From positions 43,587-107,586 of the forward strand of contig JAQYWR010000025.1 of the NCBI GenBank assembly GCA_029379225.1: 64,000 bases of DNA, read 5' to 3'. The notes below the pieces were generated by a model. That model saw nothing but the letters and a program-made list of their open reading frames with translations. It made no database searches and had not been told where the DNA came from. Shown here in pieces: positions 56,395 through 64,000 of the stretch. The DNA is from Nostoc sp. S4. GTDB lineage: Bacteria; Cyanobacteriota; Cyanobacteriia; Cyanobacteriales; Nostocaceae. The position numbers and the translations under genes were made by a program. The first letter of the stretch is position 1, and every line of letters starts with the position of its first letter.

Positions 56395-57741
56395 ATGGTA
56401 GCAAATAAACCATTTAAGAAACTCAAAAAATCTCTTCAGGAAGCTGGAATTAAGTTTGTCCGTATCCTTTGGTGCGACAATGCCAACATCATTCGCGGCA
56501 AAGCTGTTCGTGTAGAAATGTTATCTCACTACTTTGACTATGGTATAAGTATTTCTGCAGGGCAACAGGGAGTACCTGTAATGTATGATGCTGTGATTGC
56601 CGAAACTGGTCTAACACCAGTAGGCGAAATCCGCTTAATACCAGATTGGTATAGCTTTACTCCTTTACCCTACGCTCACGGTCATGCTCGTGTCATGGGA
56701 AACATGGTACTTAATGGGAGTCCTTGGGCATTGTGTCCGCGTAATTTCTTAATCCGGATGATTGAGGCGGCCAGACGCGAGGGTTTGGAAATTCGCGCTG
56801 CATTTGAAAATGAATTTTATCTGTTAAGGCAATTACAGGCGGTTATACCCGCAGATTCTACAGTTTTTGCTTCTACCCAAGCAATGGATAGAAATCGAGA
56901 AGTAATCGATGAGATTGCTGAAGCATTGATTACTCAAGGAATTCCTGTAGAGCAATATTATCCAGAATCCGGTCCTGGTCAACAGGAAATCTCCATGCGA
57001 TATACTGATGCTTTACGAGCAGCAGACTGGCAAATTACCTTTAGAGAAACCGTCAGAGCGATCGCACATCAACACAACCTCACAGCCTCTTTCTTACCGA
57101 AGATTTTTGCCGATGCAGCTGGTAGCGGTTGCCACATCCATCTTAGCCTTTGGCGTAACGGACAAAATCTCTTACCAGACCCCCAAGGTAGCTGTGGTGT
57201 TTCCCAGATAGGTGAAGCATTTATCGCTGGTATACTAGACCATCTGCCTGCACTGATGGCGTTAACTACTCCTAGTACTAATTCTTACCGCCGCATTCGT
57301 CCTCACAGCTGGAGTGGTAGCTTTTGTTGTTGGGGATTGGATAACCGTGAAGCCGCCGTTAGAGTACCAAGCAATCCCGCATTCAATGGTTCCACTAATT
57401 TTGAGTTAAAAACTGTTGATGCATCAGCTAATCCTTACCTAGCTTTAGGTGCAGTGATTGCAGCCGGACTTGATGGTGTGCAACGAAGTCTCAAACCTGC
57501 AAATCCTGTTGCACAAGACCCCGGACACCTACCAATTGAAGAACGTAATGTTAATAGAATTGACCTTTTACCACAAAGCTTGGGAGAAGCTTTAGACCAC
57601 TTGAAACAAGATAATATTTTGTTAAATGCTTTAAATCCCCAGTTATCGCTAGCTTTTTTAGCAGTGCGTCAAGCTGAGTGGGAAGCAATGAAAGATTGGG
57701 AATTGGAAGCAGAAGTCAAGCTTTTATTAGAGAAATACTAA
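56395..57741 (+). CDS. Glutamine synthetase-like protein (FluG/NodGS C-terminal half type)
   Basis: A 448-residue GS-I-like enzyme. It has a beta-grasp N-domain (KFVRILWCDNANIIRGKAV), the metal-binding helix AFENEFYLL, YPESGPGQQEIS, GSGCHIHLSLWRNGQN with the ATP-site histidine, and RPHSWSGSFCCWGLDNREAA. It lacks the adenylylation-site loop of true GlnA and resembles GS-like domains of FluG and of gamma-glutamyl-polyamine or -anilide ligases. It probably ligates glutamate to an amine other than ammonia. The amidohydrolase 500 bp downstream corresponds to the other half of FluG. Confidence 0.88.
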   Translation: MVANKPFKKLKKSLQEAGIKFVRILWCDNANIIRGKAVRVEMLSHYFDYGISISAGQQGVPVMYDAVIAETGLTPVGEIRLIPDWYSFTPLPYAHGHARVMGNMVLNGSPWALCPRNFLIRMIEAARREGLEIRAAFENEFYLLRQLQAVIPADSTVFASTQAMDRNREVIDEIAEALITQGIPVEQYYPESGPGQQEISMRYTDALRAADWQITFRETVRAIAHQHNLTASFLPKIFADAAGSGCHIHLSLWRNGQNLLPDPQGSCGVSQIGEAFIAGILDHLPALMALTTPSTNSYRRIRPHSWSGSFCCWGLDNREAAVRVPSNPAFNGSTNFELKTVDASANPYLALGAVIAAGLDGVQRSLKPANPVAQDPGHLPIEERNVNRIDLLPQSLGEALDHLKQDNILLNALNPQLSLAFLAVRQAEWEAMKDWELEAEVKLLLEKY

Positions 57742-57826
57742 GGAAGGAAAGAAGAGTTAATTTCACAAGTCATGCTGTAATTGGTGAAACGGCAAAACGA
57801 GTCTGTTTAACTAAATGTTCAACAAA

Positions 57827-58015
57827 TTGTTAATGCATCGACTTGCATTGTTAATGCATCGACCTGCATTGTTAATGCATCGACCTGTATTGTTAATGCA
57901 TCGACCTGTATTGTTAATGCATCGACCTGCATTGTTAATGCATCGGCTTGCATTGTTAATGTATCGGCTTGCATTGTTAATGTATCAACCTGCACAGTTA
58001 ATGCATCAGCTTGCA
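57827..58015. repeat. Nine 21-bp tandem repeats
   Basis: Nine back-to-back copies of a unit like TTGTTAATGCATCGACCTGCA, each with few changes, starting at 57827. There are no spacers, so this is not a CRISPR array. Because 21 is divisible by three, frames stay open: the minus strand reads MQVDALT heptads and the plus strand LMHRPAL. Neither frame has a convincing start. The copy number probably varies between strains. Confidence 0.95.
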
Positions 58016-58130
58016 AAAATTAACTTCCGCTTTCTCCTTACCCTAAAACCTCATCCCAATTTAAAACACAGAGGTGTCCACTAGGCTAGAGTAAGATTCT
58101 TTGTATTTCATCTCAAAAAAACCTCTCTAT

Positions 58131-58241
58131 TATAGCCGTCCGTAGTCACACCCTTTAGGACATAATGACAAGCGTGAAAGCTAGGAATAGTAATAGTTTT
58201 ACCTCCTGCCCCCTGCCCCGTGCCTCCTGCCTCCTGCTATA
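58131..58241. mobile_element. MITE copy 2 (IS630-related ends), abutting a start codon
   Basis: A 111-bp element from TATAGCCGTCCGTAGTC to CTCCTGCTATA; 63 bp (from GTAGTCACACC to TTTTACCT) are identical in reverse to copy 1 at 45556-45663. A 3-bp insertion (TCC) lies just inside the left end. It ends 3 bp before the amidohydrolase ATG, so it supplies the leader of that mRNA. Confidence 0.75.
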
Positions 58242-58244
58242 CCA

Positions 58245-59366
58245 ATGAATCTTGCTGACATTCCTCTAATTGATCAACACGCGCACAATCTGTTACGACC
58301 GGAAGTAGCTGACCGTTATCCTTATGCTGCTGCCTTTACTGAAGGCTATGATTCAGAGATTATTAATTATCATGCCCGTTACACTTTATTTTATCGCCGT
58401 AGCTTGCGAGAGATTGCTACTTTATTAGGATGTGAAGCGCAGGAAGCAGCTATTTTGGCACGTCGCCAAAGCTTAGGGCTAGAAAATTTAACACAATTAT
58501 ATTTTAAAGCTGCCAATTTGCAAGCAATTTTCTTGGATGATGGATTGCAACCAGACAATATTTTGCCGCTATCATGGCATGAAAGATTTATTCCAGTGCA
58601 AAGAATTTTGCGTTTGGAAGTATTAGCAGAAGAGCTAATTTCTCAGATAGAAGATTTTGAGACTTTCCTGGAAACATTCAACAGTCAACTTGACCCGCCG
58701 CCAAATGGGGTTGTAGCTTTTAAAAGCATTGTTTGTTACCGTACTGGTTTAGATATCCAACCTGTTGCTGTGGATGTGGCTGCTACTAACTTTTATCACC
58801 TCAAACAACAACTGCAAAATCAACCTTTGCGTCTGATAAACAAACCGTTGATTGATTTTCTCTTGCAACAAGGGTTATTAATTGCGGCTAAATATCGCCT
58901 ACCAGTACAATTGCATACTGGTTATGGCGACCCGGATTTAGATTTGCGATTGGCGAATCCTTTGCATTTGCGATCGCTCTTAGAATCACCCCAGTATCGC
59001 AATGCACCCATTGTACTGCTACATGCTTCCTATCCTTATATGCGAGAAGCAGGATATCTTGCTTCTGTTTATCCTCAAATTTATTTAGATTTTGGTTTAG
59101 CAATACCATTTTTAAGTGTATCTGGAATGCGGCAGACAATACAACAATTATTAGAATTAACTCCTACCAGTAAATTGATGTATTCTTCTGATGCACACTC
59201 AATTCCAGAGTTATATTATTTGGCGGCAAAATGGGGGCGTCAATTGTTGGCAGAAGTGCTAGAACAAGCAATTGAGGATTCAGATATTACTGCAAGCGAA
59301 GCAGAGGCAATCGCATTTGCAATTTTACGCGAAAATACCGTAGCTTTGTATCAGCGAGTGATTTAG
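58245..59366 (+). CDS. Amidohydrolase (amidohydrolase-2 / FluG N-terminal half type)
   Basis: A 373-residue TIM-barrel metal-dependent hydrolase. The N-terminal metal motif is LIDQHAHNLL (H-x-H), the later ones are VQLHTGYGDPD, VLLHASYPYMREAGYLA and LMYSSDAHSIPELYY. This matches the amidohydrolase module that is fused in front of a GS-like domain in fungal FluG and plant NodGS. The start codon has no ribosome-binding site because a MITE ends 3 bp upstream; the conserved NLADIPLIDQHAHN opening still supports it. Confidence 0.85.
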   Translation: MNLADIPLIDQHAHNLLRPEVADRYPYAAAFTEGYDSEIINYHARYTLFYRRSLREIATLLGCEAQEAAILARRQSLGLENLTQLYFKAANLQAIFLDDGLQPDNILPLSWHERFIPVQRILRLEVLAEELISQIEDFETFLETFNSQLDPPPNGVVAFKSIVCYRTGLDIQPVAVDVAATNFYHLKQQLQNQPLRLINKPLIDFLLQQGLLIAAKYRLPVQLHTGYGDPDLDLRLANPLHLRSLLESPQYRNAPIVLLHASYPYMREAGYLASVYPQIYLDFGLAIPFLSVSGMRQTIQQLLELTPTSKLMYSSDAHSIPELYYLAAKWGRQLLAEVLEQAIEDSDITASEAEAIAFAILRENTVALYQRVI

Positions 59367-59488
59367 TAAATAAATATTTATTAAAGCTCAACTAATGGCA
59401 AAAAGTTACTTCTATTAATTACAAAAATGATTACAATACATAGCCACAAATTATTACTAATTGTTTCTTGACAAGGCACACTCTCATT

Positions 59489-59515
59489 TACCATTTTAAA
59501 TGGTATTCTTTTCAG
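59489..59515. terminator. Hairpin between convergent genes
   Basis: TACCATTT and AAATGGTA (59489-59505) pair across a single T and are followed by TTCTTTTC. It lies between the amidohydrolase stop (59366) and the end of the minus-strand 116-aa gene, which it may also serve. Confidence 0.45.
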
Positions 59516-59862
59516 AAGTCATTGTTATTACCTAATGATGATAGTTGTAATTCAACCGCACTCAAGTAATATTTATCATTTATAACTTCTGCTGGTAACT
59601 TATTAGCCTTAATGCCAGCCTCAACTACATCTTTTGCAGTCACCTTTCCTATTTGATATTGATACAGCAAATTGCCCATACTGGGAATACCTTGTCCTTT
59701 CAAATAACCTTGATAAGCTAGAAAGACAATATTGAAAGGTTGGAGATAACTATCATTATTGTTATTATTGACAGTTTTCGCACCAGCAATTTTAGTTAGA
59801 AAAGTAATATAAGCAATAGAAGCAACGAGTAGCACAGAATTTATTAAAGTTTTAAGTTTCAT
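59512..59862 (-). CDS. Small exported protein, unknown
   Basis: A 116-residue protein with a signal peptide (LINSVLLVASIAYITFLTKI, cleavage near AGA-KT), an Asn-rich linker (NNNNND) and a mature part of about 80 residues (FNIVFLAYQGYLKGQGIPSM, GKVTAKDVVEAGIKANKLP). ATGAGGAGAAATT before ATG 59862 is a strong ribosome-binding site. I do not recognise a family. It opens an accessory region of small secreted proteins. Confidence 0.7.
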   Translation of the reverse strand: MKLKTLINSVLLVASIAYITFLTKIAGAKTVNNNNNDSYLQPFNIVFLAYQGYLKGQGIPSMGNLLYQYQIGKVTAKDVVEAGIKANKLPAEVINDKYYLSAVELQLSSLGNNNDF

Positions 59863-60387
59863 AATTTCTCCTCATTAACAAGTTTTTTATATATACTGAA
59901 ACAGTTTAAATTACAAAGAAAAAATTATGATTAACAGTCTTTGCTAAGTATTTCTGAAAAAACTACGTAAAATAGAGAAGATATTCGCAAATACTTTAAA
60001 ATTGCACTAGGTCAATTAAAATTTTAAAAATTGCCAAGCCCCATCATGTAATATGCAATAAAAGCAGTATCAAAGGTTTTAGCGAATTTATATTTTTAGA
60101 ATAATAGGTAAAGTTTCAAAATCAACATCTGTGTTTACCGATGGATTACTGTTGCTCTTGCTGGCAGGTATAAACCTACTGAGATTTATCATATATTGAC
60201 TTCAATAAAAATTATTTTTAACTAATTGTTTTGATAATTTAAGAAATAAAATTAGGTTTTGAAGCTATTTAATTTAAATTAAAAGTTCAACTGGGTTTTG
60301 AAGTAATTCGATTTGTTTAATAATATGTTAGATAATTCTTAAATTAAGAGCAAATATTTTTAGTTGTTAAATCAATAAATAAAAATA
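59863..60387. other. AT-rich spacer
   Basis: About 525 bp, very AT-rich, with no recognised gene, repeat or RNA. Confidence 0.4.
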
Positions 60388-60558
60388 ATGATATCCCTCT
60401 GTGGAAGCAACTCCCAGTTCTGCGGTCTTCCGGTACAAGGTAATCAAATTACTTGTAAACTTCCTACTTCTGGTTCTTATGAAATTCGGTTATTCACCTC
60501 TAGCAAAGGTCAAGGCGAATTTAATTATGTGGGACAATTAGAGTTTAACAAGTCTTAA
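60388..60558 (+). pseudogene. C-terminal fragment of an exported protein
   Basis: A 56-codon frame MISLCGSNSQFCGLPVQGNQ continuing to YEIRLFTSSKGQGEFNYVGQ and a TAA. It reads like the last beta strands of a larger secreted protein; no ribosome-binding site precedes it. Its end lies about 90 bp from the degraded transposase, which may have cut the gene. Confidence 0.4.
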
Positions 60559-60649
60559 AAATATGCTCGTTGAGCAGAGAGTTTCACTAACGCAGAGTTA
60601 TCGAACAACCTAAGATCATTGCTAGTTCGCTTGATATTGGCTACTGGAT

Positions 60650-61230
60650 TCATACCAGCCGTGTTGGGGTTAAACCTTGTGCCAGGATTCGCTTGATGTT
60701 GCGATGATCCTGCTCAATCACTTTGTTCAAATACTTGCTCTGCCGTAATTGTGTCTCGGCAGCGATCGCTTCCTCCGCTTTCAATCTTGCCATCACCACT
60801 GGATACGCCGCATTCTGGTCTACGATCGGCTATGGCACTTGAGTATGAGTCGCCTTCAGTACTTTTCGGAAAAACCGTGCTGCTGCTTTGCCATCTCGCT
60901 TCGCATTCAGCAGAAAGTTCAACGTGTTACCTGCACTATCTACCGCTCGATATAAATATTTCCACACTCCCTTCACTTTCACAGATGTCTTCCGATCCAC
61001 CCGCCATGAATCATTCGTCAGTTGCAAATGAGAACGAATTCGTAGCTCCAATTCTGGGGCGTACTTCAGCACCCATCGATTAATCGTGGAACGATCCACC
61101 TCAATGCCTCGCTCTGCATCATCTCCTCCAAGTCTCGGTAACAAAGGGCATAGTGGTAGTACCATCTCACATTTAGCAGGATGATGTCTGGCTAGAAATG
61201 ACGCCATTTGAATAGACTTGGGGTGGACAT
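60650..61230 (-). pseudogene. Degraded IS6-family transposase
   Basis: The minus strand reads MSTPSLFKWRHF, a TAG at 61192-61194, then PDIILLNVRWYYHYALCYRD (LEEMMQ), a frameshift near 61113, GIEVDRSTINRWVLKYAPEL and YRAVDSAGNTLNFLLNAKRD, a second TAG at 60830-60832, then IVDQNAAYPVVMARLKAEEA and KVIEQDHRNIKRI. These are the DDE-containing blocks of IS6 transposases (DSWRVD, DQNAAYP, EQDHRNIK). At least two stops and one frameshift make it inactive. The sequence after NIKRILAQG does not match the family, suggesting a further deletion. IS ends were not found. Confidence 0.85.
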
Positions 61231-61683
61231 GGTCAGCCGAGCATCAACAACAAGGCTTATCCACCTTACCATCTCCTTCTCTTTTTACGACAGAACCAAA
61301 AATCTTGCCATGACTGAGTTTTAGCCGTTTATTCAAAATTCATGTTTTGACAAAACAACCTGCAAAGAGAAAAATTTGAGTACAATTACTTATGCATAAT
61401 ATAGGCTAAAGTGCAAATCATACTGCTATTATTATTGAAATTCTTGAAGAAGACAAAAGGCTTTTTCTTTGGAGTACTACTAACATGAAGCAACTTAGAG
61501 ATCTCCTTTAATTGAAGAACACCAGATCGGAGATTTAGTGTTCTTCAAACCAGTCCAATGCACAGTAAAAAGCATAGATAAAAATTTTTCCCTCCCTCGT
61601 CTAGGACACTCCTGTGCAGACTGCCCTTTGCGTCTTACCTGACTCGAAGATCGCATAAAATTTAACACAATTCAGAGTAACTT
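61231..61683. other. Spacer with hairpin
   Basis: TTGAAGAACAC (61512-61522) and GTGTTCTTCAA (61538-61548) form a perfect 11-bp stem downstream of an 8-codon frame (MKQLRDLL at 61486). The hairpin has no T-tract. The remainder shows nothing. Confidence 0.45.
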
Positions 61684-62244
61684 ATGTTGATGTTGAATTT
61701 CGCCAAGATAAATAGATTGTGTCAATTAGCAACTTTTGCTGTTTGTGGCATTCTCTTGAGTACCGCTTTCATTAAGATGGAAGATTCTTCAGTTATAGCT
61801 CAAGAAATTAAACCCACTACTACTCCTTTTGTGATATCACAAACATGGGAACTCAGAGCAGAGTCGGGACCGGATAATCAAGGTCGTTGGCGATTCTACA
61901 AGCCTGACAATATCTCAGAGGATGCAATGCAAGCTCAAGGTTGCACTAACGTTGGTGTTGGTGGTGCAAGTTGGCGCTGTCCTCGCGAGAAGATTAGGGT
62001 AGAAGTGGGTAATGATTCCCGTAGTCGTGATTCTCGCTACGATGATTCTCGTTATGGAGCCTATACACAGCAACTCAGAGCAGAGTCAGGACCGGATAAT
62101 CAAGGTCGTTGGCGATTCTACAAGCCTGACAATATCTCAGAGGATGCAATGCAAGCTCAAGGTTGCACTAACGTTGGTGTTGGTGGTGCAAGTTGGCGCT
62201 GTCCTCGCGAGAAGATTAGGGTAGAAGTGGATAACAGACCTTAA
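61684..62244 (+). CDS. Small exported protein with two near-identical 53-residue domains
   Basis: A 186-residue protein with a signal peptide (LATFAVCGILLSTAF core; cleavage near VIAQE) and two copies of a domain from LRAESGPDNQGRWRFYKPDN to WRCPREKIRVEV, each with two cysteines (GCTNVG, WRCPRE) that likely form a disulfide. The copies are separated by a DSRSRDSRYDDSRYG linker. The underlying 159-bp DNA repeats (61850-62008 and 62072-62230) differ at one base, so the duplication is very recent. The function is unknown. Confidence 0.75.
   Translation: MLMLNFAKINRLCQLATFAVCGILLSTAFIKMEDSSVIAQEIKPTTTPFVISQTWELRAESGPDNQGRWRFYKPDNISEDAMQAQGCTNVGVGGASWRCPREKIRVEVGNDSRSRDSRYDDSRYGAYTQQLRAESGPDNQGRWRFYKPDNISEDAMQAQGCTNVGVGGASWRCPREKIRVEVDNRP
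61850..62230 (+). repeat. 159-bp near-perfect direct duplication
   Basis: Copies at 61850-62008 and 62072-62230, offset 222 bp, with a single difference (GTCGGGACC versus GTCAGGACC). Confidence 0.95.
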
Positions 62245-62628
62245 GATTAAGGGTTTGAAATACTTGAGTGTCTTATCCCTCTTTTGTCACTTTGGGAGAA
62301 GCCAATTGTTGAAAGCCTTTCAGAGCTTTCATTTTCCAGTTTTGGCTACAAACTTTAATTACTGTTAGAAAATAAAGGCTCAAAGCTCTACTAAATCAAA
62401 GTTTCACAATCAAGCTGAGATTATTGTTTTTCGAGAGTGATAAAAGAGGGTTATATCAAGTTCACGGGTTAAAGTGCGTCTTCATCGGTAATGCTTCCAA
62501 TTAAGGCACTCACAGCGATTCCACAGCAGGGGTTAGGACAATTTTCTCAAGGCATTTTATGATGCAAAATCCTTGAAATGGTTCATTCCCCAACCCTTGT
62601 AGTCACAACACCTGCCGGGTTAATAAAT
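62245..62628. other. Spacer between convergent exported-protein genes
   Basis: 384 bp with no recognised gene. No clear terminator hairpin. Confidence 0.4.
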
Positions 62629-63051
62629 TCACTGAATGCCAACTGACAGCTCAAATGGAACAGTTTGATTTCTGTTTTTGGCATTCCCCATGAGATACAC
62701 ACGAACGGTGTAATTACCACTGCGGGACAATTTAACGCTGCCGTCGTTGCCTGATGTTGAACTGTTATAGATTGCTTGATTGCTGCCTGGTGCAAGAATG
62801 TTGAAGTATGCGGTTCCTTTGGTGATCAACGAAACCGACATCCTCTGCCCCGCCTTTGCACCCAGAATATAGTCGTGGTATTGCTCGCCCCTAATCGAAG
62901 AACGCACATAACCATTATCGTTACCACGAGAAAAATGCACGACCGTATGCGCCTGAGCCAGTGAGGGCGCAGCAATGCCAAATGTGAGCGATGCAGTGAT
63001 GGCTACTGCGGCAAAAACCTTTTGAGTAGAAGCTAAGGCAAAGTTTTTCAT
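62629..63051 (-). CDS. Small exported protein, PPC/adhesion-like beta domain
   Basis: A 140-residue protein with a clear signal peptide (VFAAVAITASLTFGIAAPSL, cleavage AQA-HT) and a mature beta-rich domain: GQRMSVSLITKGTAYFNILA, GNDGSVKLSRSGNYTVRVYL and PFELSVGI. The pattern is that of pre-peptidase C-terminal (PPC) domains, here free-standing. ACGGAGAAACTATCAC precedes ATG 63051. The function is unknown; envelope or extracellular. Confidence 0.75.
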   Translation of the reverse strand: MKNFALASTQKVFAAVAITASLTFGIAAPSLAQAHTVVHFSRGNDNGYVRSSIRGEQYHDYILGAKAGQRMSVSLITKGTAYFNILAPGSNQAIYNSSTSGNDGSVKLSRSGNYTVRVYLMGNAKNRNQTVPFELSVGIQ

Positions 63052-63230
63052 GTGATAGTTTCTCCGTTACAACAACTGAATTGTTTTTTGTTTTGATGTA
63101 CTTATAGAACAACGTCTTAGCTTGATTAGTGAAGTCACTGCGAACCCAGCCAACCGCTTTGGATTGCACAAATTGCACCTTACACCCGTTCAAACGCCCT
63201 GCTAAATTGGATTATTTGTCCAGATAACAA

Positions 63231-63752
63231 CTAATTCTGACAATCCACTGGACCGCCCGCATAAATAATTGATTGGTATCGTCCTTGGTCTGTTTTAATT
63301 GTTACACAGTAGTCAGTTTTGCCTTCTAGCCAGTAGCTGTAGCCCGAATCATCACTCTTGACCCATCGATAGCCCCGTTGTTTGACTGTGTTTTCTGCCT
63401 GTCCTGCCCTTGCCCCCACTAAATCACTCAACTGAGGAACGGTAGTACCTGCTTCAGGCTGTCTATTGCCATTGCGATCGTCAGATGTGCCTTGTTCTTG
63501 CAGGTAGCGATTGATCGCTATATGGGCTTTACGGACTTCTGTTGAACCACAGGATTCGCCCTGTTGAACGATCTCTCCCTGAGGGTCAAAAAGGACAGTG
63601 CAGCCACTTCCTGATTTCATACCAGTCACACTCAGATTACCGTTGTCTAAAGTGTTAATCACTACTTGAGCGTTAACAGGATGAGTGACTGTAAGAGTTA
63701 ATAAACCCAAAATAGTAGGGGCTAATGTTCGCAAGCTTTTCATTGGTTGCAT
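63231..63752 (-). CDS. Small exported protein, tandem paralog 1
   Basis: A 173-residue protein with a signal peptide (LAPTILGLLTLTVTHPVNAQ; cleavage NA-Q), a middle part with paired cysteines (SGSGCTVLFDPQGEIVQQGE, SCGS) and a C-terminal domain VGARAGQAENTVKQRGYRWV to YAGGPVDCQN. The C-terminal part is repeated almost unchanged in the next gene. ATG 63752 is used; 63743 is an alternative. The family was not recognised. Confidence 0.75.
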   Translation of the reverse strand: MQPMKSLRTLAPTILGLLTLTVTHPVNAQVVINTLDNGNLSVTGMKSGSGCTVLFDPQGEIVQQGESCGSTEVRKAHIAINRYLQEQGTSDDRNGNRQPEAGTTVPQLSDLVGARAGQAENTVKQRGYRWVKSDDSGYSYWLEGKTDYCVTIKTDQGRYQSIIYAGGPVDCQN

Positions 63753-63798
63753 TGAGTTTATATGGTGTTGGTTAAAAGATTGTTTGTCCAGATAACAA

Positions 63799-64000
63799 CT
63801 AATTCTGACAATCCACTGGACCGCCCGTATAAATAATTGATTGGTAGCGTCCTTGATCTGTTCTAATTGTTACACAGTAGTTGGTTCTGCCTTCTAGCCA
63901 GTAGCTGTAGCCCGAATCATCACTCTTGACCCATCGATAGCCCCGTTGTTTGACTGTGTTTTCTGCCTGTCCTGCCCTTGCCCCCACTAAATCACTCAAC
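63799..64000 (-). CDS. Small exported protein, tandem paralog 2 (cut by window edge)
   Basis: The last 66 codons of a second copy of the preceding gene, running off the right edge. It differs from paralog 1 in only a few residues (EGRTNYCVTIRTD versus EGKTDYCVTIKTD; IIYTGG versus IIYAGG). The DNA match starts at 63783 (63215 in paralog 1), including downstream untranslated sequence, so the whole transcription unit was duplicated. Confidence 0.8.
   Translation of the reverse strand, partial: LSDLVGARAGQAENTVKQRGYRWVKSDDSGYSYWLEGRTNYCVTIRTDQGRYQSIIYTGGPVDCQN

Larger units (their letters stand above)
57742..58244. other. GS-amidohydrolase spacer
   Basis: The 503-bp spacer is almost filled by the 21-bp repeat array and MITE copy 2. 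About 100 bp between them (58030-58130) shows no structure. No terminator was found, so read-through from the GS-like gene is possible. Confidence 0.5.

Noticed and set aside
57827..58015. CRISPR array
   Set aside because: Repeats are directly adjacent with no unique spacers, and no cas gene is in the window.
57815..58084. Plus-strand 89-codon frame and minus-strand 65-codon frame over the 21-bp repeats
   Set aside because: They stay open only because the repeat length is a multiple of three; no ribosome-binding site, and the minus frame starts at a TTG. Kept as a repeat feature, not as genes.
61486..61548. Attenuator: 8-codon peptide followed by a perfect hairpin
   Set aside because: The hairpin has no T-tract, no alternative pairing was found and the downstream gene is not biosynthetic; reported only as a spacer structure.

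Overview
The window comes from a filamentous, heterocyst-type cyanobacterium of the Nostoc/Anabaena group. Evidence: cyanobacterium-specific genes (psbO, thf1/psb29, a CpcT-type bilin lyase, ndhS, a group 3 sigF), abundant HIP1 octamers (GCGATCGC), and intergenic spaces filled with the short degenerate repeats typical of Nostoc (CCCCAGTCCCCAGT-like, CATTGGTCATTAGTC-like, CCTCCTGCC-like). The linkage of sigF, psbO, ftsQ-ftsZ and gshB/grxC matches my memory of Anabaena-type genomes; no database was consulted. I see no tRNA, rRNA or CRISPR array.

Layout. 1-380: end of an IS630-type element and a 44-codon gene. 0.7-8.8 kb: GH15/phosphorylase-kinase-like protein, YkvA-like protein, an ExbB/ExbD proton channel pair, holin-like membrane protein, thf1, cpcT-like, STAS protein. 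9-15.5 kb: hemF, SRPBCC protein, mrp, rodA (with a 45-bp internal tandem duplication), ndhS, HAS-barrel protein. 15.6-20.7 kb: CPA2 antiporter, then the UDP-xylose pair uxs/ugd closed by a clear terminator. 20.9-23.4 kb: DUF2993 protein and a broken gene (one frameshift, one in-frame UGA). 23.8-31.4 kb: cinA, glyA, a lipoprotein operon, sigF, psbO. 31.6-38.1 kb: a giant STAND/14-WD40 protein beside an AAA ATPase. 38.8-44.3 kb: a 25-codon leader ORF abutting ftsQ, a 1.15-kb spacer, ftsZ, gshB, grxC. 44.5-56.1 kb: YD-repeat protein, hflX (conserved N-terminus without a normal start), VapBC-like pair, metallophosphoesterase, second CPA2 antiporter, exported methyltransferase, Uma2, VOC and DUF4385 proteins. 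56.4-59.4 kb: glutamine-synthetase-like gene and amidohydrolase, the two halves of FluG/NodGS proteins, separated by nine 21-bp repeats and a MITE. 59.5-64 kb: accessory region of small exported proteins with recent internal and tandem duplications around a dead IS6-type transposase.

Most notable: (1) a ~110-bp MITE present twice in opposite orientation whose terminus shares TATAGC and TTAGGACA, at identical spacing, with the IS630-type element at the left edge, implying cross-mobilisation; (2) the split FluG-like pair with one MITE copy ending 3 bp before a start codon; (3) the AAA + STAND/WD40 pair, the best candidate for an uncharacterised signalling or defence-like module; (4) several genes caught in the process of changing (rodA, the broken 21.9-kb gene, duplicated secreted proteins).
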